Positions 28,133-37,010 of a DNA stretch of 64,000 bases are shown here, one piece after another. Below the pieces are notes generated by a model. The model did no database searches. It was not told the DNA's origin and saw nothing but the letters and a program-made list of their open reading frames with translations. The stretch comes from Neisseria subflava (GTDB lineage Bacteria; Pseudomonadota; Gammaproteobacteria; Burkholderiales; Neisseriaceae). Numbering within the stretch: position 1 is the first letter of the stretch; the number at the start of each line of letters is the position of its first letter. The stretch lies in assembly GCF_003044935.1 (NCBI RefSeq), contig NZ_POXP01000001.1, forward strand, positions 930,001 through 994,000, in the 5' to 3' direction. The position numbers and the translations under genes were made by a program.

Positions 28133-29413
28133 CTAACCGCGGCCCATCCGCATCACAGGCGCATCAACCTGCCGCGCCTGCTCTTCCGCCAAGCGCGCCA
28201 TTTCCTGCTCGCGTTCCTGCGTAGCATAAACCTTGTCTACGTTTTGCCGCAAACCGCGTCCGACATTAGAATCCAGCATGCTATCCAAAGCGGCATACCT
28301 TTTGTTATCGTCATCTGACAGCAAGGCTGCAAAACCGTATTCGCGGAATTCGTTGGCAGAAGCGTTTTTGACTAAGGGTTTGCTGATGTCGGGTTTGCCT
28401 GCGTCGGCATAGGCCTCCTTCCCTGCATCGGGACGTGTGCCGTCGTTCTGCATCATAAACATCCTGTTGTCGAACAGGGATTTCGGCGGCGGTACACTGT
28501 TGATGATTTCTTGGATTTTTTCCGCTTGTTCATCTTTTTGCCTATGCGGATGGTTACTGAGGATACGGACTTTTTCTGCCAGCGGTGCAGCGCCGAAAGC
28601 GGCAAGCGAAATGGCTGCTTTACTTACCGCTACATCGCCTCGATAATCCTGAATCATGTTTTTATTCGATTCAGCGAGTTGAAGTGCCTGGTTAAAATTG
28701 CGTTCGGAGAGGATGGAGTTTTTGCCCACGAAGTTGTCGGAAGAATGAACTTTAATAGAACGGGCCGCTACGCTGACGGCTTTATAGGCTCTGGTATTGC
28801 TTTGATTGTTGTAACCGAATTTTTGCAACAGCGCGATGTCGTCTTGTCCAGCCAATACGATGACCTTGCCGTAATGGGCGGAGGCGGCGGAAACCGTATC
28901 CGCAGCTTTTACATAGTTGGTTACCGTGCTGCCGCCTTTGGGAACGCCGTGCATTCCGACCGCGCCGTAGCCGTTGAAGGTTGCGCCTTCATGCCCGAAA
29001 CGGTGGGCTTGGATTTCGACATGTGCGCCGCCGAGGGAATGTCCGACGTGGGTGATTTTTGGGATGGGAATTCGAGGATCGTTTCGATGTATGTCATTAG
29101 CTAACTTTATCGCCTCACGGGTCAGCTTTTCCGCATCGGCAGTCTGAAGATTTGCCCAACTGGTTACCATCGCAAGGTCGATGATACCATCCGTAACGCT
29201 GGCCGTTCCTCGGTGGGCAACGACAATTTCATTGGTTCGGACATCTTGGTACACTGTTCCTTGATAACCTGTTACAGGGTTGTTGCGGACGGCTAGAACT
29301 TTATAATAGTTTCCTCCAATAAGAATAGGTTTGTCATTAGGTTTTGTAACGGGACGAGTATTATAGGCATCTGCGGCAAGATCGGCCTGCTGCTGTCTAG
29401 TAATATTACTCAT
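28133..29413 (-). CDS. Class 3 lipase, candidate antibacterial effector
   Basis: The 426-residue protein has no signal peptide. Residues 35-230 form a lipase domain: YYKVLAVRNNPVTGYQGTVY, VVAHRGT (oxyanion side), HVGHSLGGAH with Ser126, Asp172 in VKAADTVSA and His223 in IKVHSSDNF, a plausible Ser-Asp-His triad. The segment order, including NPVTGYQGTVYQ and a later MIQDYRGDV, resembles lipase effectors of the Xanthomonas antibacterial type IV system. The C-terminal 90 residues (SDDDNKRYAALDSML to a Glu/Gln-rich end) are a candidate secretion domain that I cannot assign. It overlaps the upstream lipoprotein by ATGA, so translation is coupled. The antibacterial role is inferred. Confidence 0.75.
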   Translation of the reverse strand: MSNITRQQQADLAADAYNTRPVTKPNDKPILIGGNYYKVLAVRNNPVTGYQGTVYQDVRTNEIVVAHRGTASVTDGIIDLAMVTSWANLQTADAEKLTREAIKLANDIHRNDPRIPIPKITHVGHSLGGAHVEIQAHRFGHEGATFNGYGAVGMHGVPKGGSTVTNYVKAADTVSAASAHYGKVIVLAGQDDIALLQKFGYNNQSNTRAYKAVSVAARSIKVHSSDNFVGKNSILSERNFNQALQLAESNKNMIQDYRGDVAVSKAAISLAAFGAAPLAEKVRILSNHPHRQKDEQAEKIQEIINSVPPPKSLFDNRMFMMQNDGTRPDAGKEAYADAGKPDISKPLVKNASANEFREYGFAALLSDDDNKRYAALDSMLDSNVGRGLRQNVDKVYATQEREQEMARLAEEQARQVDAPVMRMGRG

Positions 29414-30063
29414 GATTGAATTTCCTCAAGGGTTACAGTTATGGTAAACATTTCTTTATGTTCTTCGGCACTATACAGTTCAGGAGAGGTAATACCGAAA
29501 TTGACAAAATCCGGAGAAATGGAACCATCTTCCCGTGTAAAATAAGGATATGACCATTTCCAATAATATTTGGTTAATGTTTTTTTCTCTATCAAATCAT
29601 TGAAAATATTTCCAAAACTAAATCTAGTCTCTGATGGCTCTCCTGTTGCTTTAAAACCCAAGCCGAATCCCTCTATCTGCCAATGGCAGACACCTTCATT
29701 AAAGTAATTTTCATCCTGCATTGCATCAGTATAGACAATGGCTTCGTATTCAAACTCCGCTAGCTGGCGAACTTCAATTTCCAAATCTTTTTCCGGATTG
29801 GCAGCCACTCCTTCAATGCGATTAATAATATACGAGCAATTTCTTGCTCCATAACCTACACTCATACTCCCCATCAACTTCAACGGTCCGGGTGCATCGT
29901 TAATTTTGATTTTAAGGCGGTATGCCTGTTTAGGATGGGGATTTAGCTGGAATCTTGCTTCGGTTTGTTCCTGAATACTCATGCTTTTCTCCGAGCTGCC
30001 GCAGGCATTCAGGCTAAGGACTGAAAATACGGCAGCGGTCATTAATGCGTTCATCGGTTTCAT
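29410..30063 (-). CDS. Lipoprotein upstream of lipase, candidate immunity protein
   Basis: The 217-residue protein has a lipoprotein signal (MKPMNALMTAAVFSVLSLNAC) with the lipidated Cys at 21 followed by Gly-Ser-Ser, suggesting an outer-membrane or periplasm-facing location. The mature part is beta-rich and acidic, with cysteines in ARNCSYIINR and EGVCHWQIEG; no domain is recognised. The start has AAGGGG upstream. Its TGA overlaps the lipase ATG. A lipoprotein encoded just before a signal-less lipase is the usual order for immunity proteins that neutralise periplasm-acting lipases. The gene is visibly AT-richer than its neighbours. Confidence 0.7.
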   Translation of the reverse strand: MKPMNALMTAAVFSVLSLNACGSSEKSMSIQEQTEARFQLNPHPKQAYRLKIKINDAPGPLKLMGSMSVGYGARNCSYIINRIEGVAANPEKDLEIEVRQLAEFEYEAIVYTDAMQDENYFNEGVCHWQIEGFGLGFKATGEPSETRFSFGNIFNDLIEKKTLTKYYWKWSYPYFTREDGSISPDFVNFGITSPELYSAEEHKEMFTITVTLEEIQS

Positions 30064-30087
30064 CGGTTTCCCCTTCTTGGACTGGCA

Positions 30088-30122
30088 AAAGGTCGTCTGA
30101 AAAACAGGTTTCAGACGGCCTT
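30088..30122. repeat. Inverted DUS pair with mucosa-type copy, upstream of the lipoprotein
   Basis: One arm reads AGGTCGTCTGAA, the DUS dialect of the N. mucosa/sicca group, the other the AG type. It lies between divergent genes and so ends neither. Confidence 0.7.
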
Positions 30123-30302
30123 AATTATAGCAGAAGTGATGTATAAGCGGATTTACTGGCATACAAACGGTAGTTTCCACATTGTACAAGCACTTATGTT
30201 CGATAGACCATATAAACATTAGACATAAATGACGATCTGCCGCACTTTCTCAATCCGAAACACCATCTGAAAAAATCCTAAAAACCGAGTACAATCCGCC
30301 GC

Positions 30303-31226
30303 ATGAAAAAACGTACCAATCCCCTACCCCTTTTAGACGGTGTCAAACCCAGCTACTTGGTTTTGCCGCATGAAAAGCAGTTTTACGGCTTGCCGCTGCT
30401 GCATTTTTTATGCGCTCATTTTCCCTTTGTCGGCGAAGAAAACTGGCGGCGGCGGCTGAACAGTGGTTTTGTGGTGGGCGCGGATGGCGTACCGTTTGAT
30501 GAGAATACTTTGTTCGAACCCGGCAAGACGATGTTTTATTACCGTGAAACCAGCCGTGAGAGCGAGCCGCGTATTCCGTTTGAAGAAAAGATTTTACATA
30601 TTGATGAGCATTTGATTGTGGTGGACAAACCGCATTTTCTGCCCGTCATCCCCAGCGGCAGGTTTTTGCGGGAAACCCTGCTCACACGCCTGCGTTTGCG
30701 GCCTGAATTGCAGCATTTGAATGTTGAAGACATTACGCCGATTCATCGCTTGGATAAAGATACAGCAGGCGTTATGCTGCTTTCGCTCAACCCTGCCACG
30801 CGTCGCGATTATCAGACCATGTTCCAAGAAAAAACCGTCCGAAAAACCTATGAAGCGGTGGCGCCGACGAGGACGGATTTGGACTATCCGCTGCATATTT
30901 CGTCACGAATGGAACGCGGCGAAAAATTCTTTCTCACGCGGGAAACGGAAGGCGAACCCAACGCCCACACAACCATCGAGCTTATCGAAAACCGCGGCGC
31001 ATTCAGCCTCTACCGCCTCACGCCGCATACAGGAAAGAAACACCAGCTCCGCGTGCATATGATGAGTTTGAACATGCCGTTGATGAACGATGCGCTTTAC
31101 CCTACCCCATTGGCGGCCGGCGAGGAAGACTACGACAAACCTTTAAAACTTTTGGCCAAAAGAATAGAGTTTACTGATCCTGTCAGCAGAGAAATCCGCG
31201 TATTTGAAAGCGGCTTTACGCTTTAA
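30303..31226 (+). CDS. RluA-family 23S/tRNA pseudouridine synthase
   Basis: The 307-residue protein has an N-terminal S4-like segment (NWRRRLNSGFVVGADG) and a pseudouridine synthase domain from about residue 95. The catalytic aspartate is in PIHRLDKDTAGVML; the later KKHQLRVHMMSLNMPL is the family motif III region. It isomerises uridine in rRNA or tRNA, but the target site is not readable. The pattern fits the RluA/C/D superfamily. It is divergent from the lipoprotein gene and convergent with the alcohol dehydrogenase gene. Confidence 0.9.
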   Translation: MKKRTNPLPLLDGVKPSYLVLPHEKQFYGLPLLHFLCAHFPFVGEENWRRRLNSGFVVGADGVPFDENTLFEPGKTMFYYRETSRESEPRIPFEEKILHIDEHLIVVDKPHFLPVIPSGRFLRETLLTRLRLRPELQHLNVEDITPIHRLDKDTAGVMLLSLNPATRRDYQTMFQEKTVRKTYEAVAPTRTDLDYPLHISSRMERGEKFFLTRETEGEPNAHTTIELIENRGAFSLYRLTPHTGKKHQLRVHMMSLNMPLMNDALYPTPLAAGEEDYDKPLKLLAKRIEFTDPVSREIRVFESGFTL

Positions 31227-31242
31227 GTTATCCAATCCAATA

Positions 31243-31278
31243 AAAAAGGCCGTCTGAAATTTTTCAGACGGCCTTTTT
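31243..31278. terminator. Bidirectional DUS terminator
   Basis: 17-bp arms including A5/T5 runs close a 2-nt loop between convergent genes; T-runs follow on both strands. Confidence 0.85.
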
Positions 31279-31295
31279 GTCACAGAATCATTTGA

Positions 31296-32339
31296 TTAGT
31301 GATGAATGCAGCTGCACTCTTTATTCATATCAATCACCATACGGCCGGTAATTTTACCTTCGCGCATTTCTTGGAAGATGGCAGGCGCTTCATCCAAAGC
31401 ACGCAACTCGACTTTAGGCACAACCAAACCTTCTGCGCCGAATTGGAATGCTTCCTCCAAATCTTTGCGGGTACCGACCAAAGAGCCGACCACTTCGATG
31501 CCGTCCAATACCAAGCGAGGGATAGACAAATCCATAGACTCAGGTGGCAAGCCAACTGCAACGACACGACCGCCTGCGCGGACGCAGTTAACACCTGAAT
31601 TGAAGGCAGCAGCGGATACGGCTGTTACAACGGCTGCGTGTGCGCCACCGGTTTTCTCTTGGATGACTTGAGCCGCATCTTCTTTGGCAGCATTGATCAC
31701 CAAATCCGCACCGGTTTCTTTGGCAAAAGCCAGTTTGTCGTCATTAACATCAATGGCAACAACGTGCGCGCCAAACACTTTTTTCGCGTATTGAACCGCC
31801 AAGTTGCCCAAACCGCCTGCGCCGTAAATCGCAATCCATTGGCCCGGACGGACGCCGGAAACTTTAATGGCTTTATAAGTAGTTACGCCGGCACAAGTGA
31901 TACTGGAAGCTTGCGCAGGATCCAAGCCTTCAGGAACTTTGACCGCATAATCGGCACTCACGATACAGTGGGTCGCCATGCCGCCGTCGGCAGTATAGCC
32001 TGCGTTCAATACAGAGCGGCACAAGGTTTCGCGGCCGGTATTACAGTATTCGCAAGAACCGCAGCTTTGGAACAGCCATGCGATGCTGACACGGTCGCCG
32101 ACTTTCAGATTTTTCACACCGTCGGCAACTTCTTTAACCAAACCGATGCCTTCGTGTCCCAATACGCGACCCGGTTTGTCGCCGTAATCGCCTGCCGCAA
32201 CGTGCAAGTCGGTGTGGCACACGCCGCAATACTCGACTTCCACCAACGCCTCACCGTATTCCAGCGGACGCAGTTCGCGTTCAACAACTTCTACATCACC
32301 TGCTACATCTTTATTTACTACCACAGCATGCATTTTCAT
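31296..32339 (-). CDS. Zinc-dependent alcohol dehydrogenase
   Basis: The 347-residue medium-chain dehydrogenase has catalytic zinc ligands Cys38, His62 and Cys149, structural zinc Cys93, Cys96, Cys99 and Cys107, and the NAD fold GAGGLG at 173-178. It matches the AdhP/AdhA ethanol-active type. The ATG at 32339 has AGGAG upstream, and a good sigma70 promoter lies at 32384-32412. The last six residues are CSCIHH, an added Cys/His tail that could bind metal. It is divergent from an aldehyde dehydrogenase, suggesting a shared alcohol-to-acid route. Confidence 0.95.
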   Translation of the reverse strand: MKMHAVVVNKDVAGDVEVVERELRPLEYGEALVEVEYCGVCHTDLHVAAGDYGDKPGRVLGHEGIGLVKEVADGVKNLKVGDRVSIAWLFQSCGSCEYCNTGRETLCRSVLNAGYTADGGMATHCIVSADYAVKVPEGLDPAQASSITCAGVTTYKAIKVSGVRPGQWIAIYGAGGLGNLAVQYAKKVFGAHVVAIDVNDDKLAFAKETGADLVINAAKEDAAQVIQEKTGGAHAAVVTAVSAAAFNSGVNCVRAGGRVVAVGLPPESMDLSIPRLVLDGIEVVGSLVGTRKDLEEAFQFGAEGLVVPKVELRALDEAPAIFQEMREGKITGRMVIDMNKECSCIHH

Positions 32340-32679
32340 GAGAGAGTCTCCTAGGGTGTTGAAAAACTGTTTAGCTATGAATGAGAATACTCCCCATACC
32401 CTAAGCCGTCAACCCATAATCTTTTTCAAAACAACGAGTTATGATGTTATACCATAACAAATCCTATTCAGGCCGCCTGAATCTTTAAATATATTAACAA
32501 ATGCACTTTCATTTCAATCAAATCCTTAATTTTTCAGACGGCCTGCTACATGAAACAACATTGCAAATGTAAATTTTAAGAACATTCTCATTTTTAGTAC
32601 TTGAACTTAAAAAGAAAAAAGCATAAGCTGCTTTCATGGTGTTGAACCACCTATTCCCATTCATTAAGGAGACAGCATT
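32340..32679. promoter_or_regulatory. Divergent adh/ald control region
   Basis: This 340-bp AT-rich region holds the adh promoter, an inverted repeat GTTATG-N9-CATAAC at 32438-32458, a variant DUS AGGCCGCCTGAA near 32470, a canonical DUS near 32537 and the AAGGAGA ribosome-binding site of the aldehyde dehydrogenase gene. The inverted repeat is a candidate operator; no regulator gene is adjacent. Confidence 0.5.
32384..32412 (-). promoter_or_regulatory. Sigma70 promoter of the alcohol dehydrogenase gene
   Basis: On the minus strand TTGACG (32407-32412) and TATTCT (32384-32389) are separated by exactly 17 bp, 45 bp before the ATG. Confidence 0.65.
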
Positions 32680-34158
32680 ATGGCAAAAGATTTAAATGTG
32701 TTTGATAAAGAATATGGTCTTTTAATCAACGGCGAATGGACGAAAGGTAGCGAAGGCAAACTTTTATCCTCTTACAACCCTGCCAATGGCGATGAGTTGG
32801 CCAAGTTCACAGACGCAACCGATGCTGATGTCGATGCTGCCGTAGCCGCTGCACAAGAAGCATTCAAAACATGGCGCAAAACCACGACTGCCGAACGCGC
32901 GGCCATTTTGAACAAAATCGCCGATGTGATTGATGAAAACGCCGAATTGTTTGCCCTGCAAGAAACCTTGGACAACGGCAAACCGATCCGCGAAACCCGT
33001 GCCGCCGACGTGCCTTTGGCTTCCGACCATTTCCGCTATTTCGCCAGCGTGATCCGCGGCGAAGAAGGCACTGCGACCCAGCTTGACGCCGAAGACCTGT
33101 CCATCGTTTTGCGCGAACCGATCGGCGTTGTCGGCCAAATCATTCCTTGGAACTTCCCATTCTTGATGGCCGCATGGAAAATCGCTCCGGCATTGGCCGC
33201 AGGTTGTACCATCGTCATCCACCCTTCTTCCAGCACTTCATTGAGCCTGTTGTCCCTCGCTCAAAAAATCAACCACTTGCTGCCTAAAGGCGTGTTGAAC
33301 GTGATTACCGGCCGCGGTTCCAAATCCGGCGAATACATGCTGCACCACAAAGGCTTCAACAAACTGGCCTTTACCGGCTCAACCGAAGTCGGCCGCCGCG
33401 TCGGCATCGCTGCTGCTGAATTACTGATTCCGTCCACTTTGGAATTGGGCGGCAAATCTGCCAACATCTTCTTCGACGATATGCCTTTCGACAAAGCCCT
33501 CGAAGGCGCGCAAAAAGGTATTTTGTTCAACCAAGGCCAAGTGTGCTGCGCCGGTTCGCGCATTTTTGTACAAGAAGGCATTTACGACAAATTCGTCAAT
33601 GCTTTGGCTGAAGAATTCAAAAAAATCAAAGTCGGCCTGCCTTGGGAAGACGACACCCAAATGGGTTCTCAAGTCAATGCCGGTCAACTCGAGACCATTT
33701 TGAAATACGTCAAAATCGGCGAACAAGAAGGCTGCCGCATCATTACCGGCGGTAAAAAAATCGAAGGCGAATTGGGCAAAGGCGAATTTGTCGAACCGAC
33801 TTTGATTGAGGCCAGCAACGAAGCCCGCGTTGCCCAAGAAGAAATCTTCGGCCCGGTTGCCACCGTGATTAAATTCAAAACCGAAGAAGAAGTCATCAAA
33901 ATGGCCAACGACAGCGAATACGGCTTGGGCGGCGCAGTTTGGAGTACCGACATCAACCGCTGCCTGCGCGTTTCCAACGCATTGGAAACCGGCCGCGTTT
34001 GGGTAAACTGCTACAACCGCCTGCCTGCCGGCGCGCCGTTTGGCGGCTACAAAACTTCAGGTATCGGCCGAGAAACCCACAAAATGATGCTCGCCGCCTA
34101 CACCCAAGTGAAAAACATCTACATCAGCACCCGTGAAGAACGCGAAGGCTTCTATTGA
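32680..34158 (+). CDS. NAD(P)-dependent aldehyde dehydrogenase
   Basis: The 492-residue enzyme has the catalytic Cys289 in NQGQVCCAGSR, general base Glu255 in LELGGKSA, the oxyanion Asn158 in PWNFP and the FTGSTEVGRRV cofactor loop. The position normally held by K-P-x-E reads H181-P-S-S, so the lysine and glutamate that contact the adenosine ribose are replaced, which may alter cofactor preference. It is divergent from the alcohol dehydrogenase and probably oxidises acetaldehyde or similar substrates to the acid. Strong AAGGAG ribosome-binding site. Confidence 0.93.
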   Translation: MAKDLNVFDKEYGLLINGEWTKGSEGKLLSSYNPANGDELAKFTDATDADVDAAVAAAQEAFKTWRKTTTAERAAILNKIADVIDENAELFALQETLDNGKPIRETRAADVPLASDHFRYFASVIRGEEGTATQLDAEDLSIVLREPIGVVGQIIPWNFPFLMAAWKIAPALAAGCTIVIHPSSSTSLSLLSLAQKINHLLPKGVLNVITGRGSKSGEYMLHHKGFNKLAFTGSTEVGRRVGIAAAELLIPSTLELGGKSANIFFDDMPFDKALEGAQKGILFNQGQVCCAGSRIFVQEGIYDKFVNALAEEFKKIKVGLPWEDDTQMGSQVNAGQLETILKYVKIGEQEGCRIITGGKKIEGELGKGEFVEPTLIEASNEARVAQEEIFGPVATVIKFKTEEEVIKMANDSEYGLGGAVWSTDINRCLRVSNALETGRVWVNCYNRLPAGAPFGGYKTSGIGRETHKMMLAAYTQVKNIYISTREEREGFY

Positions 34159-34194
34159 TTCGGCGATTCACATTAATCTGATTTAGAAAATATA

Positions 34195-34226
34195 AAGGCC
34201 GTCTGAAACCTGTTTCAGACGGCCTT
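34195..34226. terminator. Bidirectional DUS terminator
   Basis: 15-bp arms with a 2-nt loop lie between the convergent aldehyde dehydrogenase and EamA genes. Confidence 0.75.
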
Positions 34227-34253
34227 GCTTTATTCTGTTTCGCAATAAATGCT

Positions 34254-35189
34254 TTATATCTTTCTCAAAAAAAGCTCCATCACTTTCTCTCCGGCCACAG
34301 CCAGCAATGCCCCGGCCACAACCACCATGGCACCCACATAGCTGACGATATTCATATCCGAAGCGGCAAAATAATCGGGGGCGAGATGATGGCCGATGGT
34401 GGAAAATATCATGGTGAATACGGGAATCAACGTGGTGACGATACTGACTTTTGAAGCGTCCCAATGGTTGAGAGCTTCGCCGAATGAACCGTAGCCGATC
34501 AGCGTGTTCAGGCAGCAATAGATAAAGCAGCCCCATAAAAACGGATTGCCGATATGGGCGATTTGAGACGGTTCGGCAAATGGCAGGAAAACAAAGCTGC
34601 TGCAAAAATAAATCATGAGCAGGATTTGTTGCGAATTGAAATGTTTGGACAAAAGTTTTTGCGCCACACCGTAACACACCCAAATCATGCTGCCCGAAGC
34701 CGCCATCATCACGCCGACCGCGTAGCTACCCAAGCTGAAAAGTTCGCCGAATTTGTCGTTGAAAAACATGACCAAACCCGTCAGCAAAAGCATCAAGCCA
34801 ATTTTTTGCCAGTGCGTAAAGGCTTCTTTAAACACGCCAACGCCGACCAAAATCATGGTAAAGGGAGAAAGCTGCCACAACACCTGCGTGGTTGTCGGAG
34901 AAATATAGTGCAAACCCATGGCAACGAGAACGAAGTTGGCGGAAATGCCGATAATGCCCAGCAACAATAAAAATAAGGTTTGCTTGGAAAATTCAGACGG
35001 CCTCGGCAGCTTGTCGGTCAGCCCCAACAACGCAAACAACACCAGCGACGCCACTAAAAAGCGTATCCACACCAGCGTGGGCGCATCGACGGCTTTTAAG
35101 GCCTGTTGTGCGATAACCGGCAGCGAACCCCAAGTCATGGTGGCAAGCAGCGCCAATGAAAAGCCGAGCCAAGGTTTTTGTTTCTTCAT
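34254..35189 (-). CDS. EamA-family (DMT) transporter
   Basis: The 311-residue protein has ten hydrophobic segments in two repeated halves, each beginning with a tryptophan-glycine motif (ATMTWGSLPVIAQQAL; MIWVCYGVAQ). WIRFLVASLVLFALL is the typical EamA arginine helix. Members export metabolites or amino acids; no substrate can be named. A DUS sits 2 nt before the ATG and supplies the only ribosome-binding candidate. Only 18 bp separate it from the recJ stop, so the two are likely one transcript. Another DUS lies inside the gene near 34996. Confidence 0.85.
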   Translation of the reverse strand: MKKQKPWLGFSLALLATMTWGSLPVIAQQALKAVDAPTLVWIRFLVASLVLFALLGLTDKLPRPSEFSKQTLFLLLLGIIGISANFVLVAMGLHYISPTTTQVLWQLSPFTMILVGVGVFKEAFTHWQKIGLMLLLTGLVMFFNDKFGELFSLGSYAVGVMMAASGSMIWVCYGVAQKLLSKHFNSQQILLMIYFCSSFVFLPFAEPSQIAHIGNPFLWGCFIYCCLNTLIGYGSFGEALNHWDASKVSIVTTLIPVFTMIFSTIGHHLAPDYFAASDMNIVSYVGAMVVVAGALLAVAGEKVMELFLRKI

Positions 35190-35191
35190 TT

Positions 35192-35203
35192 TTCAGACGG
35201 CCT
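35192..35203 (-). promoter_or_regulatory. DUS at the EamA transporter ribosome-binding site
   Basis: AAAGGCCGTCTGAA lies 2 nt before the ATG in the 18-bp recJ-EamA gap. AAAGG is 11 nt from the start codon. Confidence 0.6.
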
Positions 35204-35207
35204 TTAC

Positions 35208-36908
35208 TTACGCGGCTTCCCAGTAGTCGATATAAAGCTGCAATTCGAGATTGTTCCGCCATTCGTTGGCTACGGGGCGGTACACCGTGCGGATGTATTC
35301 GGGAATGTCTTCGCTGCAACGCCAAAACATGGCTTCAAATTCGTAGCCGTCTTTTTGTAGCCAGACTTTTTTATGTTTGCCTTCTGCGCCCAAAGGTTGC
35401 TGGCGGATGACGTGAAATTCGTCGGTAAAACTCGGTGGCGCGAAGCCCTGCCCCCAAACGTGTCGGGCAAGGTTTTGCGCCTGTTCCAGCGTAATATCGC
35501 GGGCAGGCAGGCTGCCGTCGGTAATATAGGTTTGCGACAAATCGTCTTCGCACACCATCTCGCGCACGGCTTCTTCAAAGGCCGTCTGAAATGCGGGAAT
35601 ATTGTGTTCAAGTATGCTCAAACCCGCCGCCATTGCGTGTCCGCCGAATTTCAAAATCAAATCGGGATGGCGTTTAGACACCAAGTCCAAAGCATCGCGC
35701 AGGTGCAGATTGGGAATGGAGCGACCCGAACCGCGCACTTCGCCGTTGTCGGCAGGCGCAAACACGATGGTCGGACGATAAAAACGGTCTTTAAGGCGGC
35801 TGGCAACAATACCGACCACGCCTTGATGGAAGTCGTCGCGATACGCCACCAAAGTCGTCTGACCTGGAGGCAGGATTTCGGGAAAATCATTCAACGCGTC
35901 TTGCAGCATAGACTGCTCGATTTCGCGGCGTTCGATATTAAGGTTATTTAACTGAGCCGCCAGTTCCTGCGCTTCGGCATCATCTCGCGCCAACAGGCAG
36001 GCAATACCGACCGACATATCGTCCAGCCGTCCAGCCGCGTTGATGCGCGGTCCCAGTGCAAAACCCATATCAAACGGCTGAGCCTTGCGCCAATCACGCC
36101 GTGCCACTTCAAACAAGGCACGGATACCGGGGCGCATTTTACCCAAACGCATCCGTTTCAACCCTTGCGATACGAGGATACGATTGTTGTGGTCTAAAGT
36201 AACGACATCGGCAACGGTACCGAGTGCGACCAAATCCAAAAGGTCGCCCAGATTCGGCTCTTTCAGGCCGTCTGAAAAATAATTGCGGCGGCGCAGTTCG
36301 GCGCGCAAAGCCATCAACACATAAAAAATCACGCCCACGCCCGCCAAGCTTTTGCTTTGGAAACCGCAGCCTTTTTGGTTCGGATTGACGATGATGCAGT
36401 CGGGCACGGTCTCGGCAGGCAGATGGTGGTCGGTCACAATCACATCCAAACCCAATTCCTGCGCACGCGCCACGCCTGCAATGCTGGCGATACCGTTATC
36501 CACCGTCACCAATAAATCCACGCCTTGCGTGGCGGCGATTTCAGCCAGCTCGGGCGTTAAGCCGTAGCCGTGCTCAAAGCGGTTGGGCACAAGGAAATCC
36601 ACTTTCGCCCCCATCGCCGCCAAACCGCTCATACCGACGGAACACGCTGTCGCACCGTCGGCATCGTAGTCGGCGACAATCAGGATTTTTTCCTGACGCT
36701 CAATCGCATCCGCCAAACGGACGGCGGCGGCTTCGCAGTTTGTCAGCGTTTGATACGGCAAAAGCGCAGCAAGCTTGTCGTCCAACTCGGCCGGACTTTG
36801 CACATCACGCGCAGCACACAGCCGCGCAATCAAAGGATCGGTACCGGCAGTGAGCAAGTCGTTAAAAACAGTCGGATTAATGGAACGTGTTTGGATTTTG
36901 ACGGACAT
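35208..36908 (-). CDS. recJ: Single-stranded-DNA-specific exonuclease RecJ
   Basis: The 566-residue 5'-3' exonuclease of recombination and mismatch repair has the DHH phosphoesterase motifs VADYDADGATACS, VTVDNGIAS and VTDHHLPAE, a DHHA1 domain with RGSGRSIPNLHLRDAL and GGHAMAAG, and the OB-fold part near the C-terminus. Two DUS copies inside encode FSDGLKE and a FQTAFEE segment. No clear Shine-Dalgarno precedes the ATG at 36908. It is upstream of the EamA gene on one transcript. Confidence 0.96.
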   Translation of the reverse strand: MSVKIQTRSINPTVFNDLLTAGTDPLIARLCAARDVQSPAELDDKLAALLPYQTLTNCEAAAVRLADAIERQEKILIVADYDADGATACSVGMSGLAAMGAKVDFLVPNRFEHGYGLTPELAEIAATQGVDLLVTVDNGIASIAGVARAQELGLDVIVTDHHLPAETVPDCIIVNPNQKGCGFQSKSLAGVGVIFYVLMALRAELRRRNYFSDGLKEPNLGDLLDLVALGTVADVVTLDHNNRILVSQGLKRMRLGKMRPGIRALFEVARRDWRKAQPFDMGFALGPRINAAGRLDDMSVGIACLLARDDAEAQELAAQLNNLNIERREIEQSMLQDALNDFPEILPPGQTTLVAYRDDFHQGVVGIVASRLKDRFYRPTIVFAPADNGEVRGSGRSIPNLHLRDALDLVSKRHPDLILKFGGHAMAAGLSILEHNIPAFQTAFEEAVREMVCEDDLSQTYITDGSLPARDITLEQAQNLARHVWGQGFAPPSFTDEFHVIRQQPLGAEGKHKKVWLQKDGYEFEAMFWRCSEDIPEYIRTVYRPVANEWRNNLELQLYIDYWEAA

Positions 36909-36966
36909 GGTGTGTGGGATTAAATAGAGAGAAAATTAATTTTTTTAAGCATTTATTTTAAGGAGG

Positions 36967-37005
36967 AGGCCGTCTGAAACCTGCAATCCGTTTTCAGACG
37001 GCCTT
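36967..37005 (-). repeat. DUS hairpin, copy 1 of a near-identical pair flanking a lipoprotein gene
   Basis: This 39-bp element differs by one base from 37749-37787, including the central loop. It lies 5 bp after the lipoprotein stop and can act as its terminator. Confidence 0.9.
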
Positions 37006-37010
37006 GGATA

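Noticed and set aside
32601-32629. Sigma70 promoter TTGAAC-N17-TAAGCT for the aldehyde dehydrogenase gene
   Set aside because: Spacing is right but only four and three of six bases match; too weak to annotate.
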